This document shows positions 1 to 7,989 of a stretch of 38,891 nt of DNA, piece by piece. The stretch comes from Nitrosomonadaceae bacterium. GTDB taxonomy: Bacteria; Pseudomonadota; Gammaproteobacteria; Burkholderiales; Nitrosomonadaceae. Positions within the stretch are counted from its first letter, which is position 1. Each line of letters begins with the position of its first letter. A model generated the notes under the pieces. That model did no database searches, was not told the DNA's origin, and saw nothing but the letters and a program-made list of their open reading frames with translations. The DNA lies in NCBI GenBank assembly GCA_919902515.1, contig CAKKRD010000036.1, positions 1 to 38,891 of the forward strand. Reading direction: 5' to 3'. Made by a program: the position numbers and the translations under genes.

Positions 1-779
1 CGGTGTGCGCGCACCCAATCCCGCCACTGCAGAAACAAGTCGGGATCAAGTGCCGCAATGACCGGGCGCTGCCATAGCGGCTCCGCCCAGAAATCATCCT
101 GATCGAAACCACACATGCACCCGCCCGCCTCTTCCAGAATCAGGCAGCCAGCGGCGTAATCCCACAGTTTTTGTCCGCCATGCAGATAAAGGTCAAAACG
201 GCCGGCGGCGGTGTAGCACCATTCCAGTGCGCTGGCACCGTAATTGCGCTGGGAGGAACAAGGTGGTGCGGTGGAGACCGCTGCCGCCAGCTTGTAATCA
301 AGCCGTTTCAGATCCACGCTCGCCATTGCGCTACGCAGCGCGGGAACGTGTTCCTTGATCGGCAGCTTCTCGCCATTGAGATAGGCACCCCTGCCTTTTT
401 CGGCATAGAACATTTCATCCGCTACCGGATTGTAAACTACGCCGAGCACGCTTCTGCCGTGGCGCATCAGTGCTACCGAAACGGCAAAATAAGGCAGGCC
501 GTTGACGAAATTGGAGGTGCCGTCTATCGGGTCCATACACCACAGCCCGGCATCACCCGCCAGCCATTGCTCAGTCTGCTGCTGCTCCGGCATTTCCTCA
601 CCTACCACCGCACCGGGATAGATTTTCCGCAACTCGCGCGTGAGCGCTTCCTGCGTAGCGAGATCGGCTTCGGTAAACAGGCTGCCATCAGCCTTACGCT
701 GCCGCGCTACGCGCAGATAGCGCGGCATGATTTCCTGTTGCGCTACTGCTTTCACTGCGGCGATGACTGCATCGAGCAT
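1..779 (-). CDS. Inositol monophosphatase family protein (3'-truncated by window edge)
   Basis: Reading leftward from an ATG at 779, the frame stays open to the window edge and gives about 259 residues; family members are near 265, so only the last few residues are missing. It has the metal-binding set of the FIG/IMPase superfamily: a Glu-Glu pair at residues 61-62, the DPIDGTSNF motif at about 83-91 (Asp83, Asp86) and a C-terminal WDYAAG motif. The family removes phosphate from inositol phosphates, histidinol phosphate or PAP in a Mg-dependent reaction. The sequence does not settle which substrate (SuhB-, CysQ- or HisN-like), so no symbol is given. The start lies 2 bp past the stop of the upstream thioredoxin-fold gene, so the two are probably co-transcribed. 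Confidence 0.9.
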   Translation of the reverse strand, partial: MLDAVIAAVKAVAQQEIMPRYLRVARQRKADGSLFTEADLATQEALTRELRKIYPGAVVGEEMPEQQQTEQWLAGDAGLWCMDPIDGTSNFVNGLPYFAVSVALMRHGRSVLGVVYNPVADEMFYAEKGRGAYLNGEKLPIKEHVPALRSAMASVDLKRLDYKLAAAVSTAPPCSSQRNYGASALEWCYTAAGRFDLYLHGGQKLWDYAAGCLILEEAGGCMCGFDQDDFWAEPLWQRPVIAALDPDLFLQWRDWVRAH

Positions 780-781
780 GT

Positions 782-1339
782 TTATTCCGCCCGCCACTTG
801 ATCGAACAGCCGATGCTGGGAATCTGCTGATCCGGCCCCCGGCCGGTTTCTGCAACCTGCAGCATGGCTTCGAACAGGTCGCGGCGCACATCGGCAGGCG
901 CAGCCTCTTTACGTGAAGCATCGAGCCGCCCGCGGTACTGTAATTCAAGGCTGCTGTTAAAGCCGAAGAAATCCGGTGTGCATACCGCGCCATACGCCTT
1001 GGCCACCTGCTGGGTTTCATCCCACACGTAGGGGAACGGGAAATCAAATTCTTTTGCCACCCGCGCCATATTGTCGAAAGAATCCTCGGGATAATCGGCA
1101 GGATCATTTGACATGATGGCGATGGCGCCGATGCCGTACTGGCGCAACTCCTTCACATCACGGACGATGCGCTCCCGTACCGCTTTTACATACGGACAAT
1201 GATTGCAGATAAACATCAGCAGCAATCCATTTTCACCTTTCGCCGTTGCCAGGTTGTAGCGCTTCCCATTCACTCCCGGCAAATCAAAATCTACTGCCTT
1301 CCAGCCAAAATCGCAAACGGGTGTTTCCAAGCTTGCCAT
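782..1339 (-). CDS. Thioredoxin-fold (AhpC/TSA-Redoxin family) protein
   Basis: The 185-residue protein has a thioredoxin-like fold with a CNHC active site (Cys45, Cys48) in an F-I-C-N-H-C-P-Y context. This marks a widespread subgroup of cytoplasmic AhpC/TSA-Redoxin proteins. A thiol-disulfide oxidoreductase or peroxiredoxin-like role is expected, but the partner is unknown. No signal peptide or membrane segment is visible. The start is supported by an AGGAGAG ribosome binding site about 6 bases upstream. It lies directly upstream of the inositol-monophosphatase-family gene (2-bp gap) and divergent from rsmE, with a 57-81 bp shared upstream region. Confidence 0.88.
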   Translation of the reverse strand: MASLETPVCDFGWKAVDFDLPGVNGKRYNLATAKGENGLLLMFICNHCPYVKAVRERIVRDVKELRQYGIGAIAIMSNDPADYPEDSFDNMARVAKEFDFPFPYVWDETQQVAKAYGAVCTPDFFGFNSSLELQYRGRLDASRKEAAPADVRRDLFEAMLQVAETGRGPDQQIPSIGCSIKWRAE

Positions 1340-1420
1340 GTTCTCTCTCCTGAATTTCTGATCTGAATTCCTGATAAAACCGGCTTTTATATTATCATGG
1401 GCGCATTTGACCCCGAAACC

Positions 1421-2188
1421 ATGACGCTCCCTCGTTTCTATTGCCCTGGTGAAATCGCTGCAGGCCGGATCATCGAATTACCTGCAAACGCCGCACACCA
1501 CGCTGCGCGCGTGTTGCGGCTGGAGCAGGGCGATCAGATCACTCTATTTAATGGTAGCGGTGGCGAGTTCTTGGCAATTATTGCACGTATCGACAAGAGC
1601 GGCGCCATGGTTGCGGTTGAAAAGCAGCTCGATATCGAGCGCGAATCGCCGCTCAACATCACGCTGGTGCAGGCCGTATGCGCCAGCGAGAAAATGGACT
1701 GGATCATGCAAAAAGCGGTGGAACTGGGCGTAAGCCGCATCCAGCCCATCACCACAAGTCGCAGTGTAGTGAGGCTTTCAGGCGAACGCGCGGATAAACG
1801 CATGCGGCACTGGCAGCAAATTGTGACCTCTGCTTGCGAGCAGTGCGGCAGGAATCATTTGCCGCAAGTGCTGCCGCTGCTGTCATTACCTGAGTGGCTG
1901 GGCGGGCAGATGACTGGGCGGAAAAACTCGCGCGATGGAGCCCCCGGCAATTTATGTTTTATGCTCTCGCCCACGGCAGAAAAGGGCTTGCGTGATTTCC
2001 CCGGGGTCGCCACGGTTGCCGCCCTGACTTTGCTGGTCGGGCCGGAAGGCGGTTTTGCGCCGGAGGAGGAGGCCGCCGCGCGGGCGACTGGATTTGTGCC
2101 GCTACGCCTGGGTGGGCGCATACTTCGCACTGAAACCGCCGCGCTGGCCGCAGTTGCGGCGCTGCAGGCGCTGTGGGGTGATTGCTGA
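1421..2188 (+). CDS. rsmE: 16S rRNA (uracil(1498)-N(3))-methyltransferase RsmE
   Basis: RsmE methylates U1498 of 16S rRNA at N3 using S-adenosylmethionine. The 255-residue product has the N-terminal PUA-like part (LPRFYCPG start, then AAHHAARVLRL) and a C-terminal SPOUT trefoil-knot domain, with LVGPEGGF and LGGRILRTETA as the SAM-binding knot motifs. The ATG at 1421 is preferred because the family begins with MxLPRFY; an in-frame ATG at 1397 would add eight unusual residues. Neither start has a clear Shine-Dalgarno. The gene is divergent from the thioredoxin-fold gene and is followed by a dispersed repeat copy 7 bp after its stop. Confidence 0.93.
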   Translation: MTLPRFYCPGEIAAGRIIELPANAAHHAARVLRLEQGDQITLFNGSGGEFLAIIARIDKSGAMVAVEKQLDIERESPLNITLVQAVCASEKMDWIMQKAVELGVSRIQPITTSRSVVRLSGERADKRMRHWQQIVTSACEQCGRNHLPQVLPLLSLPEWLGGQMTGRKNSRDGAPGNLCFMLSPTAEKGLRDFPGVATVAALTLLVGPEGGFAPEEEAAARATGFVPLRLGGRILRTETAALAAVAALQALWGDC

Positions 2189-2195
2189 TTGTTCA

Positions 2196-2251
2196 GGGAA
2201 CCGCTGAACAAAGCCGCCGCCGTGCTCGCGTGAGACTTGTTCCGAGACCCC
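2196..2251. repeat. Dispersed short repeat, copy 1 (imperfect inverted pair)
   Basis: GGGAACCGCTGAACAAA lies at 2196-2212, and a partly complementary TTGTTCCGAGACCCC follows at 2237-2251. The outer GGG/CCC and inner GAACAA/TTGTTC match, so the pair could form a hairpin or be a tiny MITE-like unit. The core recurs at 6297, 15152, 21505, 32368 and 38880. Confidence 0.6.
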
Positions 2252-2350
2252 TTAGTTTTGAGTTTTGGGCTTTGACTTGTAAACTACTGGCACTGACTGA
2301 ATATTTAATTGGCCTAAAGCGAGAGTATTTTCAATGCATCAACTTGGAAC

Positions 2351-3760
2351 ATGAAGCTCAATACTGACTTTGTCGCCTGGTTCCGCTCAGTGGCGCCCTA
2401 CATCAACGCATTCCGCGGCAAGACTTTTGTCGTTGCTTTCGGTGGTGAAGTGGTGGCTGACGGTAAATTCGTCGAGCTGGTTCACGACCTTAACCTGCTA
2501 GCAAGCTTGGGTGTGCGGCTAGTGCTGGTGCATGGCGCGCGCCCACAAATTGAAGCGCGGCTGCAGGAACACAAACTGCAGACTGCCTATGTCAAAGGAA
2601 TGCGCGTGACCGATGCTGCCACACTGCAATGCGTGAAGGAATCGGTAGGGCGAGTGCGCGTTGAAATCGAAGCATTGCTGTCGATGGGATTGCCTAATTC
2701 ACCCATGGCCAACGCCACTATTCGCGTGGCCAGCGGCAACTTCGTCACGGCCCGCCCGGTCGGCATAGTGGAAGGCGTTGACCTGATGCATACCGGCGAG
2801 GTGCGCAAGGTGGATGCCGCCGCCATCCGCTCACGTCTGGAGCAGGGCGAAGTGGCGTTACTTTCACCGCTGGGCTACTCCCCCACTGGTGAGATTTTCA
2901 ACCTGACGCTGGAAAACGTTGCGGCTGCAGCGGCGATTGCACTCAATGCGGAGAAACTCATTTTTCTGATGGATACCGCCGGTATCGAAGAGAAGTCACC
3001 AGGTAAGCCCGGCAAATTGCTGCGTGAGCAGCGCTGCGGGACGGGCTGGCCAAATATAACGGAGAAGTCCACGAATAAATCCAGCATATTGCTACGAGAG
3101 CTAACTGTGGCCGAAAGCAAAGCGTTACTCGCAAGGTTGGCAGATAAACCCGCCAAACTTTCCGATGATGTCCGGTTGTATCTGCCCTGTGCGGTGCAAG
3201 CCTGTGAGGGTGGCGTGGCGCGCGTGCATCTCATCAGCCGCCATGTGGATGGCGCAGTGCTACAGGAATTGTTCACCCATGATGGGATCGGCAGCATGAT
3301 CTCGCAAGGGCCGTTGCAATCCCTGCGGAATGCAGGGGTCGGGGATGTGGGCGGCATTCTGCAACTGATCGAGCCGCTGGAAGCAAAGGGTGTGCTGGTA
3401 CGGCGCAACCGCGAGCGACTGGAAATGGAAATCGACCGTTTTGTCGTGCTGGAGCACGACCGCATGATCGCCGGTTGTGCCGCGCTCTATCCTTTTCCCG
3501 ATGAAAAAGCAGGCGAACTCGCCTGTCTTGCGGTGCATCCCGATTATCGCAATGCGGGCTACGGTGATACCCTGCTCAAACATGTCGAGGCCAAGGCCAA
3601 AACCCAAGGCAGCAAAAAATTGTTTGTGCTTACCACCGGCGCCGCGCACTGGTTTGTCGAGCGCGGTTTCGAGGAAACCGGGGTGGAGAAGCTGCCCAAG
3701 GCTAAGCAGGGGCTATACAACTATCGGCGCCGCTCCAAGGTGTTTGTAAAGAAATTATGA
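2351..3760 (+). CDS. argA: Amino-acid N-acetyltransferase (N-acetylglutamate synthase) ArgA
   Basis: ArgA makes N-acetyl-L-glutamate from glutamate and acetyl-CoA, the first step of arginine synthesis. The 469-residue protein has an N-terminal amino-acid-kinase-like domain (about 20-290; VLVHGARPQIE near the start, as in the classical ArgA arginine-sensing domain) and a C-terminal GNAT domain (about 325-469, with LAVHPDYRNAGYGDTLL as the acetyl-CoA loop). It is longer than E. coli ArgA (about 443); the extra length sits around residues 215-248 as a Lys/Ser-rich stretch, and an 8-bp direct repeat (GAGAAGTC) occurs at 2990 and 3062. The ATG at 2351 has only weak upstream pairing (GGAAC). Confidence 0.95.
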   Translation: MKLNTDFVAWFRSVAPYINAFRGKTFVVAFGGEVVADGKFVELVHDLNLLASLGVRLVLVHGARPQIEARLQEHKLQTAYVKGMRVTDAATLQCVKESVGRVRVEIEALLSMGLPNSPMANATIRVASGNFVTARPVGIVEGVDLMHTGEVRKVDAAAIRSRLEQGEVALLSPLGYSPTGEIFNLTLENVAAAAAIALNAEKLIFLMDTAGIEEKSPGKPGKLLREQRCGTGWPNITEKSTNKSSILLRELTVAESKALLARLADKPAKLSDDVRLYLPCAVQACEGGVARVHLISRHVDGAVLQELFTHDGIGSMISQGPLQSLRNAGVGDVGGILQLIEPLEAKGVLVRRNRERLEMEIDRFVVLEHDRMIAGCAALYPFPDEKAGELACLAVHPDYRNAGYGDTLLKHVEAKAKTQGSKKLFVLTTGAAHWFVERGFEETGVEKLPKAKQGLYNYRRRSKVFVKKL

Positions 3761-3814
3761 TCGTAGCAAGCAGAGGCCGGTCATGCCCCTGTTATCCTGT
3801 TTGGAGAAGATTAA

Positions 3815-4087
3815 ATGGCAAGAATCGTTAAGTGCGTCAAGCTCGGATGCGAAGCGGAAGGGCTGGATTTCCCGCCCTATCCGGGTGAACTGGGCAAGCG
3901 CATTTTTGAGAATGTGTCAAAAGAGGCTTGGGCCGGGTGGCTCAAACACCAGACCATGCTGGTCAATGAATACCGCCTGAATCTGTCTGATATCAAGGCA
4001 CGCAAATACCTGGCCGAGCAGTTGGAGGCGCATTTTTTTGGCAGCGGAGCGGAGAAGCCTGTGGGCTATGTGCCGCCGACGCAGTAA
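3815..4087 (+). CDS. yggX: Probable Fe(2+)-trafficking protein YggX
   Basis: The 90-residue protein matches the YggX family along its length: [20 protein letters not shown] near the start with the conserved Cys, then the W-x-x-W region and [11 protein letters not shown] near the end. YggX proteins are small cytoplasmic factors that protect Fe-S clusters and have been linked to iron handling and oxidative stress. A GGAGAAG ribosome binding site lies 5 bases before the ATG. It follows argA by 54 bp on the same strand, so co-transcription is plausible. An imperfect hairpin (GCGC stem ends, 4107-4136) lies between this gene and ppk. Confidence 0.93.
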   Translation: MARIVKCVKLGCEAEGLDFPPYPGELGKRIFENVSKEAWAGWLKHQTMLVNEYRLNLSDIKARKYLAEQLEAHFFGSGAEKPVGYVPPTQ

Positions 4088-4171
4088 TACAGAGCCAAAA
4101 AATGAAGCGCCTTCCGCCGCAATCTGCGGGAAGCGCAATCCTTGCCAGTAACCCAAGGTGTGTAACCTAGC

Positions 4172-6265
4172 GTGCCTTCCATGATCAAACTTCCCACTTC
4201 CAGTCAATTCCTCAACCGAGAGCTCGGCCAGATCGAGTTCAACCGGCGGGTACTTGCCCAAGCCGAGAACAGGGACAATCCGCTGCTGGAACGGCTGCGG
4301 TTCTTGTGCATAGTCAGCAGTAATCTTGATGAGTTTTTCGAGATTCGTGTTGCCGGACTGAAGGAGCAGATCAAGCTGGGCGCACCCGGCTTCGAACCCG
4401 ACGGGATGGCGCCGCGCCAAGTGTTCAAGCTGGTCTCTGAGCAGACTCACCTGCTGGTGGCACGCCAGTACCAGTTGCTGAACGAGGACATTCTGCCAGG
4501 GCTGGCAAACGAGGGCATCAACTTCCTGCGTCGCGCTGCCTGGAACGATATCCAGCGCGAATGGATCAAGGCTTTTTTCTTTCGTGAATTGATGCCGGTA
4601 CTGACTCCCATCGGCCTTGACCCGTCACACCCTTTCCCGCGCGTGCTCAATAAGAGTTTGAATTTTGCGGTGGAATTGGAAGGCAAGGATGCTTTCGGAC
4701 GTAGTTCCGGTGCAGCCATTGTGCAGGCGCCACGGGTGCTGCCACGCGTGATTCTGCTACCCAGGGAAATCAGCACCAGCGAGTACAACTTTGTATTTTT
4801 GTCGTCGATCCTGCATGCCCATGTCGGTGAGCTGTTCTCCGGCATGAATGTACTGGGCTGCTATCAATTCCGTGCCACCCGCAACAGCGATTTGTTCGTC
4901 GATGAGGAGGAAGTCAAGAACCTGCGCATTGCACTGCAGGGTGAACTGCCGCAGCGGCATTTTGGCAATGCCGTGCGGCTGGAAGTGGCGGACAATTGCT
5001 CGCCGCGCATGGCGGATTTTTTGCTGGAGCAGTTTGGCCTGGTGCGTGAAGATTTCTACCAGGTGGAAGGGCCGGTGAATTTGGTGCGGTTGATGCAGGT
5101 TCCGGATCGCATTGAACGTCCTGAACTGAAATATCCACCGTTCATTCCCGGCCTGCCGGCAACGCTGCAGAAAAAAAAAGCTACGGATATTTTTCAGATG
5201 ATACGCAAGAACGATATTCTGTTGCACCACCCGTATCAATCGTTCCAGCCGGTGATCCACTTCATCCAGCAGGCGGCGGCGGATTCCGGCGTAGTGGCTA
5301 TCAAGCAGACGGTTTATCGTACCGGTACTGATTCGGTGGTAATGGAAGCGCTCATCGCTGCGGCAAGCAGAGGCAAGGAGGTGACGGTAGTGGTCGAACT
5401 GCTGGCACGCTTTGATGAGGAAGCCAACATCAACTGGGCCAGCCGTCTGGAAGAAGTCGGCGCGCATGTGGTGTATGGCATAGTAGGTCACAAAACCCAC
5501 ACCAAGATGGCGATGATAGTACGGCGCGAAGGAGATAAATTACGCCGCTATGTGCACTTGGGCACCGGCAACTACCATCCCAGCACTGCCCGGCTTTATA
5601 CTGATTTTGGCCTGTTCACCTGCAACGAAGAAATCTGTGCCGATGTGAATGAAGTATTTATCCAACTGACCGGCCTTGGCAAGGCCGGGAAATTAAAACA
5701 TCTGTGGCAATCACCGTTCAGCTTCCACAGTCAGGTGCTTAAAGCTATCAACAACGAGATGCAAATTGCCAAGGCCGGAAAGCCGGCGCGTATCATCGCC
5801 AAAATGAACGCGTTGCTGGAGCCGCAAATTATCCGGGCGCTCTACGCCGCTTCTGCTGCCGGGGTGAAAATCGATCTCATTGTGCGTGGTGTGTGCGCTT
5901 TGCGGCCCGGTATCACGGGACTGTCGGAAAATATCCGGGTGCGGTCGGTGATCGGACGTTTTCTCGAGCACAGCCGCATTTTCTATTTCCGTAACGATGG
6001 TGCTCATGATATCTATCTTTCCAGTGCCGACTGGATGGGCCGAAATTTTTTCCGGCGCATCGAAATATGCTTTCCGGTTTTGGATGCGCGGCTGAAAAAA
6101 CGTGTACTCACCGAAGGCCTGAATCCCTATCTCAAGGATAACAGCCAATCGTGGGAAATGGATGCTGACGGACATTACCACCTCAGAGCTACTACCCGCA
6201 GCAGCAAGAAACTCTGCGCCCAGGAGGCACTGCTCACGGAGCTGGCAGCGGCAAAGCAGGACTGA
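4172..6265 (+). CDS. ppk: Polyphosphate kinase Ppk1
   Basis: Ppk1 reversibly polymerises the gamma-phosphate of ATP into inorganic polyphosphate. The 697-residue product has the four-domain layout of the family (E. coli about 688): the N domain begins FLNRELGQIEFNRRVL, and the two phospholipase-D-like C domains carry the conserved histidines, His443 (K-T-H-T-K) for autophosphorylation and His600 (R-F-L-E-H-S-R). The start is taken as GTG at 4172, which has AAGGTG 11 bases upstream; an ATG at 4181 would remove three residues and has no visible ribosome binding site. It is followed 47 bp later by a CYTH-CHAD gene, a partner expected in polyphosphate or triphosphate metabolism. Confidence 0.96.
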   Translation: MPSMIKLPTSSQFLNRELGQIEFNRRVLAQAENRDNPLLERLRFLCIVSSNLDEFFEIRVAGLKEQIKLGAPGFEPDGMAPRQVFKLVSEQTHLLVARQYQLLNEDILPGLANEGINFLRRAAWNDIQREWIKAFFFRELMPVLTPIGLDPSHPFPRVLNKSLNFAVELEGKDAFGRSSGAAIVQAPRVLPRVILLPREISTSEYNFVFLSSILHAHVGELFSGMNVLGCYQFRATRNSDLFVDEEEVKNLRIALQGELPQRHFGNAVRLEVADNCSPRMADFLLEQFGLVREDFYQVEGPVNLVRLMQVPDRIERPELKYPPFIPGLPATLQKKKATDIFQMIRKNDILLHHPYQSFQPVIHFIQQAAADSGVVAIKQTVYRTGTDSVVMEALIAAASRGKEVTVVVELLARFDEEANINWASRLEEVGAHVVYGIVGHKTHTKMAMIVRREGDKLRRYVHLGTGNYHPSTARLYTDFGLFTCNEEICADVNEVFIQLTGLGKAGKLKHLWQSPFSFHSQVLKAINNEMQIAKAGKPARIIAKMNALLEPQIIRALYAASAAGVKIDLIVRGVCALRPGITGLSENIRVRSVIGRFLEHSRIFYFRNDGAHDIYLSSADWMGRNFFRRIEICFPVLDARLKKRVLTEGLNPYLKDNSQSWEMDADGHYHLRATTRSSKKLCAQEALLTELAAAKQD

Positions 6266-6295
6266 GGTTGAGCATGGGGTAACGCGGATAATACT

Positions 6296-6310
6296 AAGGA
6301 ACCTCTGAAG
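6296..6310 (+). repeat. Dispersed short repeat, copy 2 (overlaps a ribosome binding site)
   Basis: AAGGAACCTCTGAAG matches the first two thirds of the repeat core found elsewhere in the window. Its AAGGA is the only Shine-Dalgarno candidate for the CYTH-CHAD gene, 12 bases before its ATG. Confidence 0.55.
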
Positions 6311-6312
6311 CC

Positions 6313-7863
6313 ATGCCCACCGAAACCGAACTCAAGTTGCGTCTGCCAGCTGATTGCGTTGCACGGCTGCAGCGTAATCCATTGCTGAAATCATCGAGTA
6401 TTTCCAGACCGGTCACACAAAAACTCTACAGCATCTATTACGACACTCCCAATTTCGACCTCAAGCGGCATGGCGTCGCGCTACGCTTGCGCCGCAGCGG
6501 CAAACGCTGGGTGCAGACCATAAAGGGTGGCGGCAGCGTTGCAGCAGGATTGCATCAGCGCGATGAATGGGAAGCTCCGGTGCTGAAAGCGCAACCCGAT
6601 TTCACCAAAATCACCGATCCCGCTCTCATCAAGCTGTTTGCTGCTACCGATCTGCGCGAGCAATTGCAGCCGGTGTTCACTACCGAGTTCACCCGCAACA
6701 TCCGCATGCTGCGGTTTGCTAGCGGCGGTGAAGCGGAGTTTTGTCTCGACCGGGGGCAAATCATTGCCGGTGATGCCAGCACGCCACTTTGCGAAATCGA
6801 ACTGGAATTGAAGTCCGGCAACCCCGGACAATTGTTTCAGTTCGCGTTGGAGTTGCTGCACAGCGTTCCCCTCAGGCTGGAGAATGCGAGCAAAGCGGAG
6901 CGTGGCTACCTGCTTTACGCCGACGGCAAGTCGCCGCCGCTTAAAGCCGCGCCTGTCGAGCTTGATGCTGAAATGAGCGTGAGCGCAGCATTCAAAGCCA
7001 TCACCTGGAATTGCCTCAACCATTTGCATAGCAACGAAACCGGTATGCTGGCAGGCCGTGATATCGAATATCTGCATCAGATGCGCGTTGCCTTGCGGCG
7101 GCAGCGGTCAGCCCTGAGTATTTTCTCCAGGATGTTTTCCAAGGCTGCGTTTGTTCCGCTGGCACAGAAACTGAAATGGCTTACCAGCCAATTCGGCCCA
7201 GCCCGCGACTGGGATGTGTTTGTGACGGAAACATTAGCTCCAGTTTGCGCCAGCTTTCCCGATCATCCAGGGATAGTGGTGCTGCAGGGTAAGTGCAAGC
7301 AATTGCGCCGCCAGCACAATGAAGCCGCACGCCACGCCGTCGAATCTGCCCATTATGCGGAATCGATGTTGCAGCTGGGTGCTTGGGTAAGTGCGGAAGC
7401 CTGGCTCAGTCAGCCTGGCCCGGCGGCGTCAGTTAAACTGGCTGGAATCGGAGCAGGAGCGCCGGTAAAGAAATTCGCCACTGCTCTGCTGGCGCATCGT
7501 CACCGGCAACTGAAGAAATATGGCAAGGAACTGATGAATTCCAGCGTAGCGGAATTGCATGCTTTGCGCATCATCGTCAAAAAACAACGCTACACCGCTG
7601 AATTTTTCGCCGGATTTTATTCGGCCAGGGAAACGAGACGGTACCTCCGGGCCCTGTCCGTGCTGCAAGACATTCTAGGGGCAATGAACGATACCGCCAA
7701 TGCCAAACGACTGTTGAATGAAGTGGCCATCGCCGGGGATGAAGGCAGTCAGCAGGAAGCGGTCGGCATGGTTCTGGGCTGGAGCGCGAGCCTGGCTGCG
7801 CTGAAAAATCTGGAACTGGAGCGGGCTTGGGCGCGTTTTAATAAAACCAAGCCGTTCTGGTAG
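6313..7863 (+). CDS. CYTH-CHAD protein, probable inorganic triphosphatase
   Basis: The N-terminal CYTH domain (about 1-200) carries the diagnostic ExExK signature as E4-T-E6-L-K8. The C-terminal CHAD domain (about 215-516) has two helical repeats with the conserved basic histidine motifs, HQMRVALRR (His255) and LHALRIIVKKQRY (His416). In E. coli the same arrangement is the inorganic triphosphatase YgiF, and CHAD domains bind polyphosphate. Placement 47 bp downstream of ppk on the same strand supports a role in processing or sensing polyphosphate or tripolyphosphate. The length (516) is normal for the fused form. The reaction itself is inferred from the family. Confidence 0.9.
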   Translation: MPTETELKLRLPADCVARLQRNPLLKSSSISRPVTQKLYSIYYDTPNFDLKRHGVALRLRRSGKRWVQTIKGGGSVAAGLHQRDEWEAPVLKAQPDFTKITDPALIKLFAATDLREQLQPVFTTEFTRNIRMLRFASGGEAEFCLDRGQIIAGDASTPLCEIELELKSGNPGQLFQFALELLHSVPLRLENASKAERGYLLYADGKSPPLKAAPVELDAEMSVSAAFKAITWNCLNHLHSNETGMLAGRDIEYLHQMRVALRRQRSALSIFSRMFSKAAFVPLAQKLKWLTSQFGPARDWDVFVTETLAPVCASFPDHPGIVVLQGKCKQLRRQHNEAARHAVESAHYAESMLQLGAWVSAEAWLSQPGPAASVKLAGIGAGAPVKKFATALLAHRHRQLKKYGKELMNSSVAELHALRIIVKKQRYTAEFFAGFYSARETRRYLRALSVLQDILGAMNDTANAKRLLNEVAIAGDEGSQQEAVGMVLGWSASLAALKNLELERAWARFNKTKPFW

Positions 7864-7933
7864 CAGCAGCTGTGCTGGTGATCGGGTTTTTGCAGCGCTG
7901 AGCGGCCTGTTCACCGCTATCCGCATTTGCGAA

Positions 7934-7970
7934 AAACAGAAAGGCAGCCGCCAAGGCTGCCTTTCTGTTT
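7934..7970. terminator. Bidirectional Rho-independent terminator
   Basis: A perfect 16-bp inverted repeat, AAACAGAAAGGCAGCC (7934-7949) and GGCTGCCTTTCTGTTT (7955-7970), encloses a 5-base loop. The outer stem is A-rich on one side and T-rich on the other, so it can terminate transcription from both strands. It lies exactly between the convergent CYTH-CHAD and fba genes. Confidence 0.9.
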
Positions 7971-7989
7971 ACTCTGACTCGCTACGGGC

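Noticed and set aside
171-830. A 219-codon plus-strand frame over the first gene
   Set aside because: It is opposite the inositol-monophosphatase-family frame with DPIDGTSNF; the product has no recognisable domain.
2182-2367. A 61-codon frame spanning the rsmE-argA gap
   Set aside because: It overlaps rsmE and argA starts, contains the repeat, and has low-complexity Arg-rich coding; no sign of a real gene.
4757-5500. A 247-codon minus-strand frame inside ppk
   Set aside because: It is antisense to conserved Ppk1 sequence, and the His-rich product is a codon-bias artefact.
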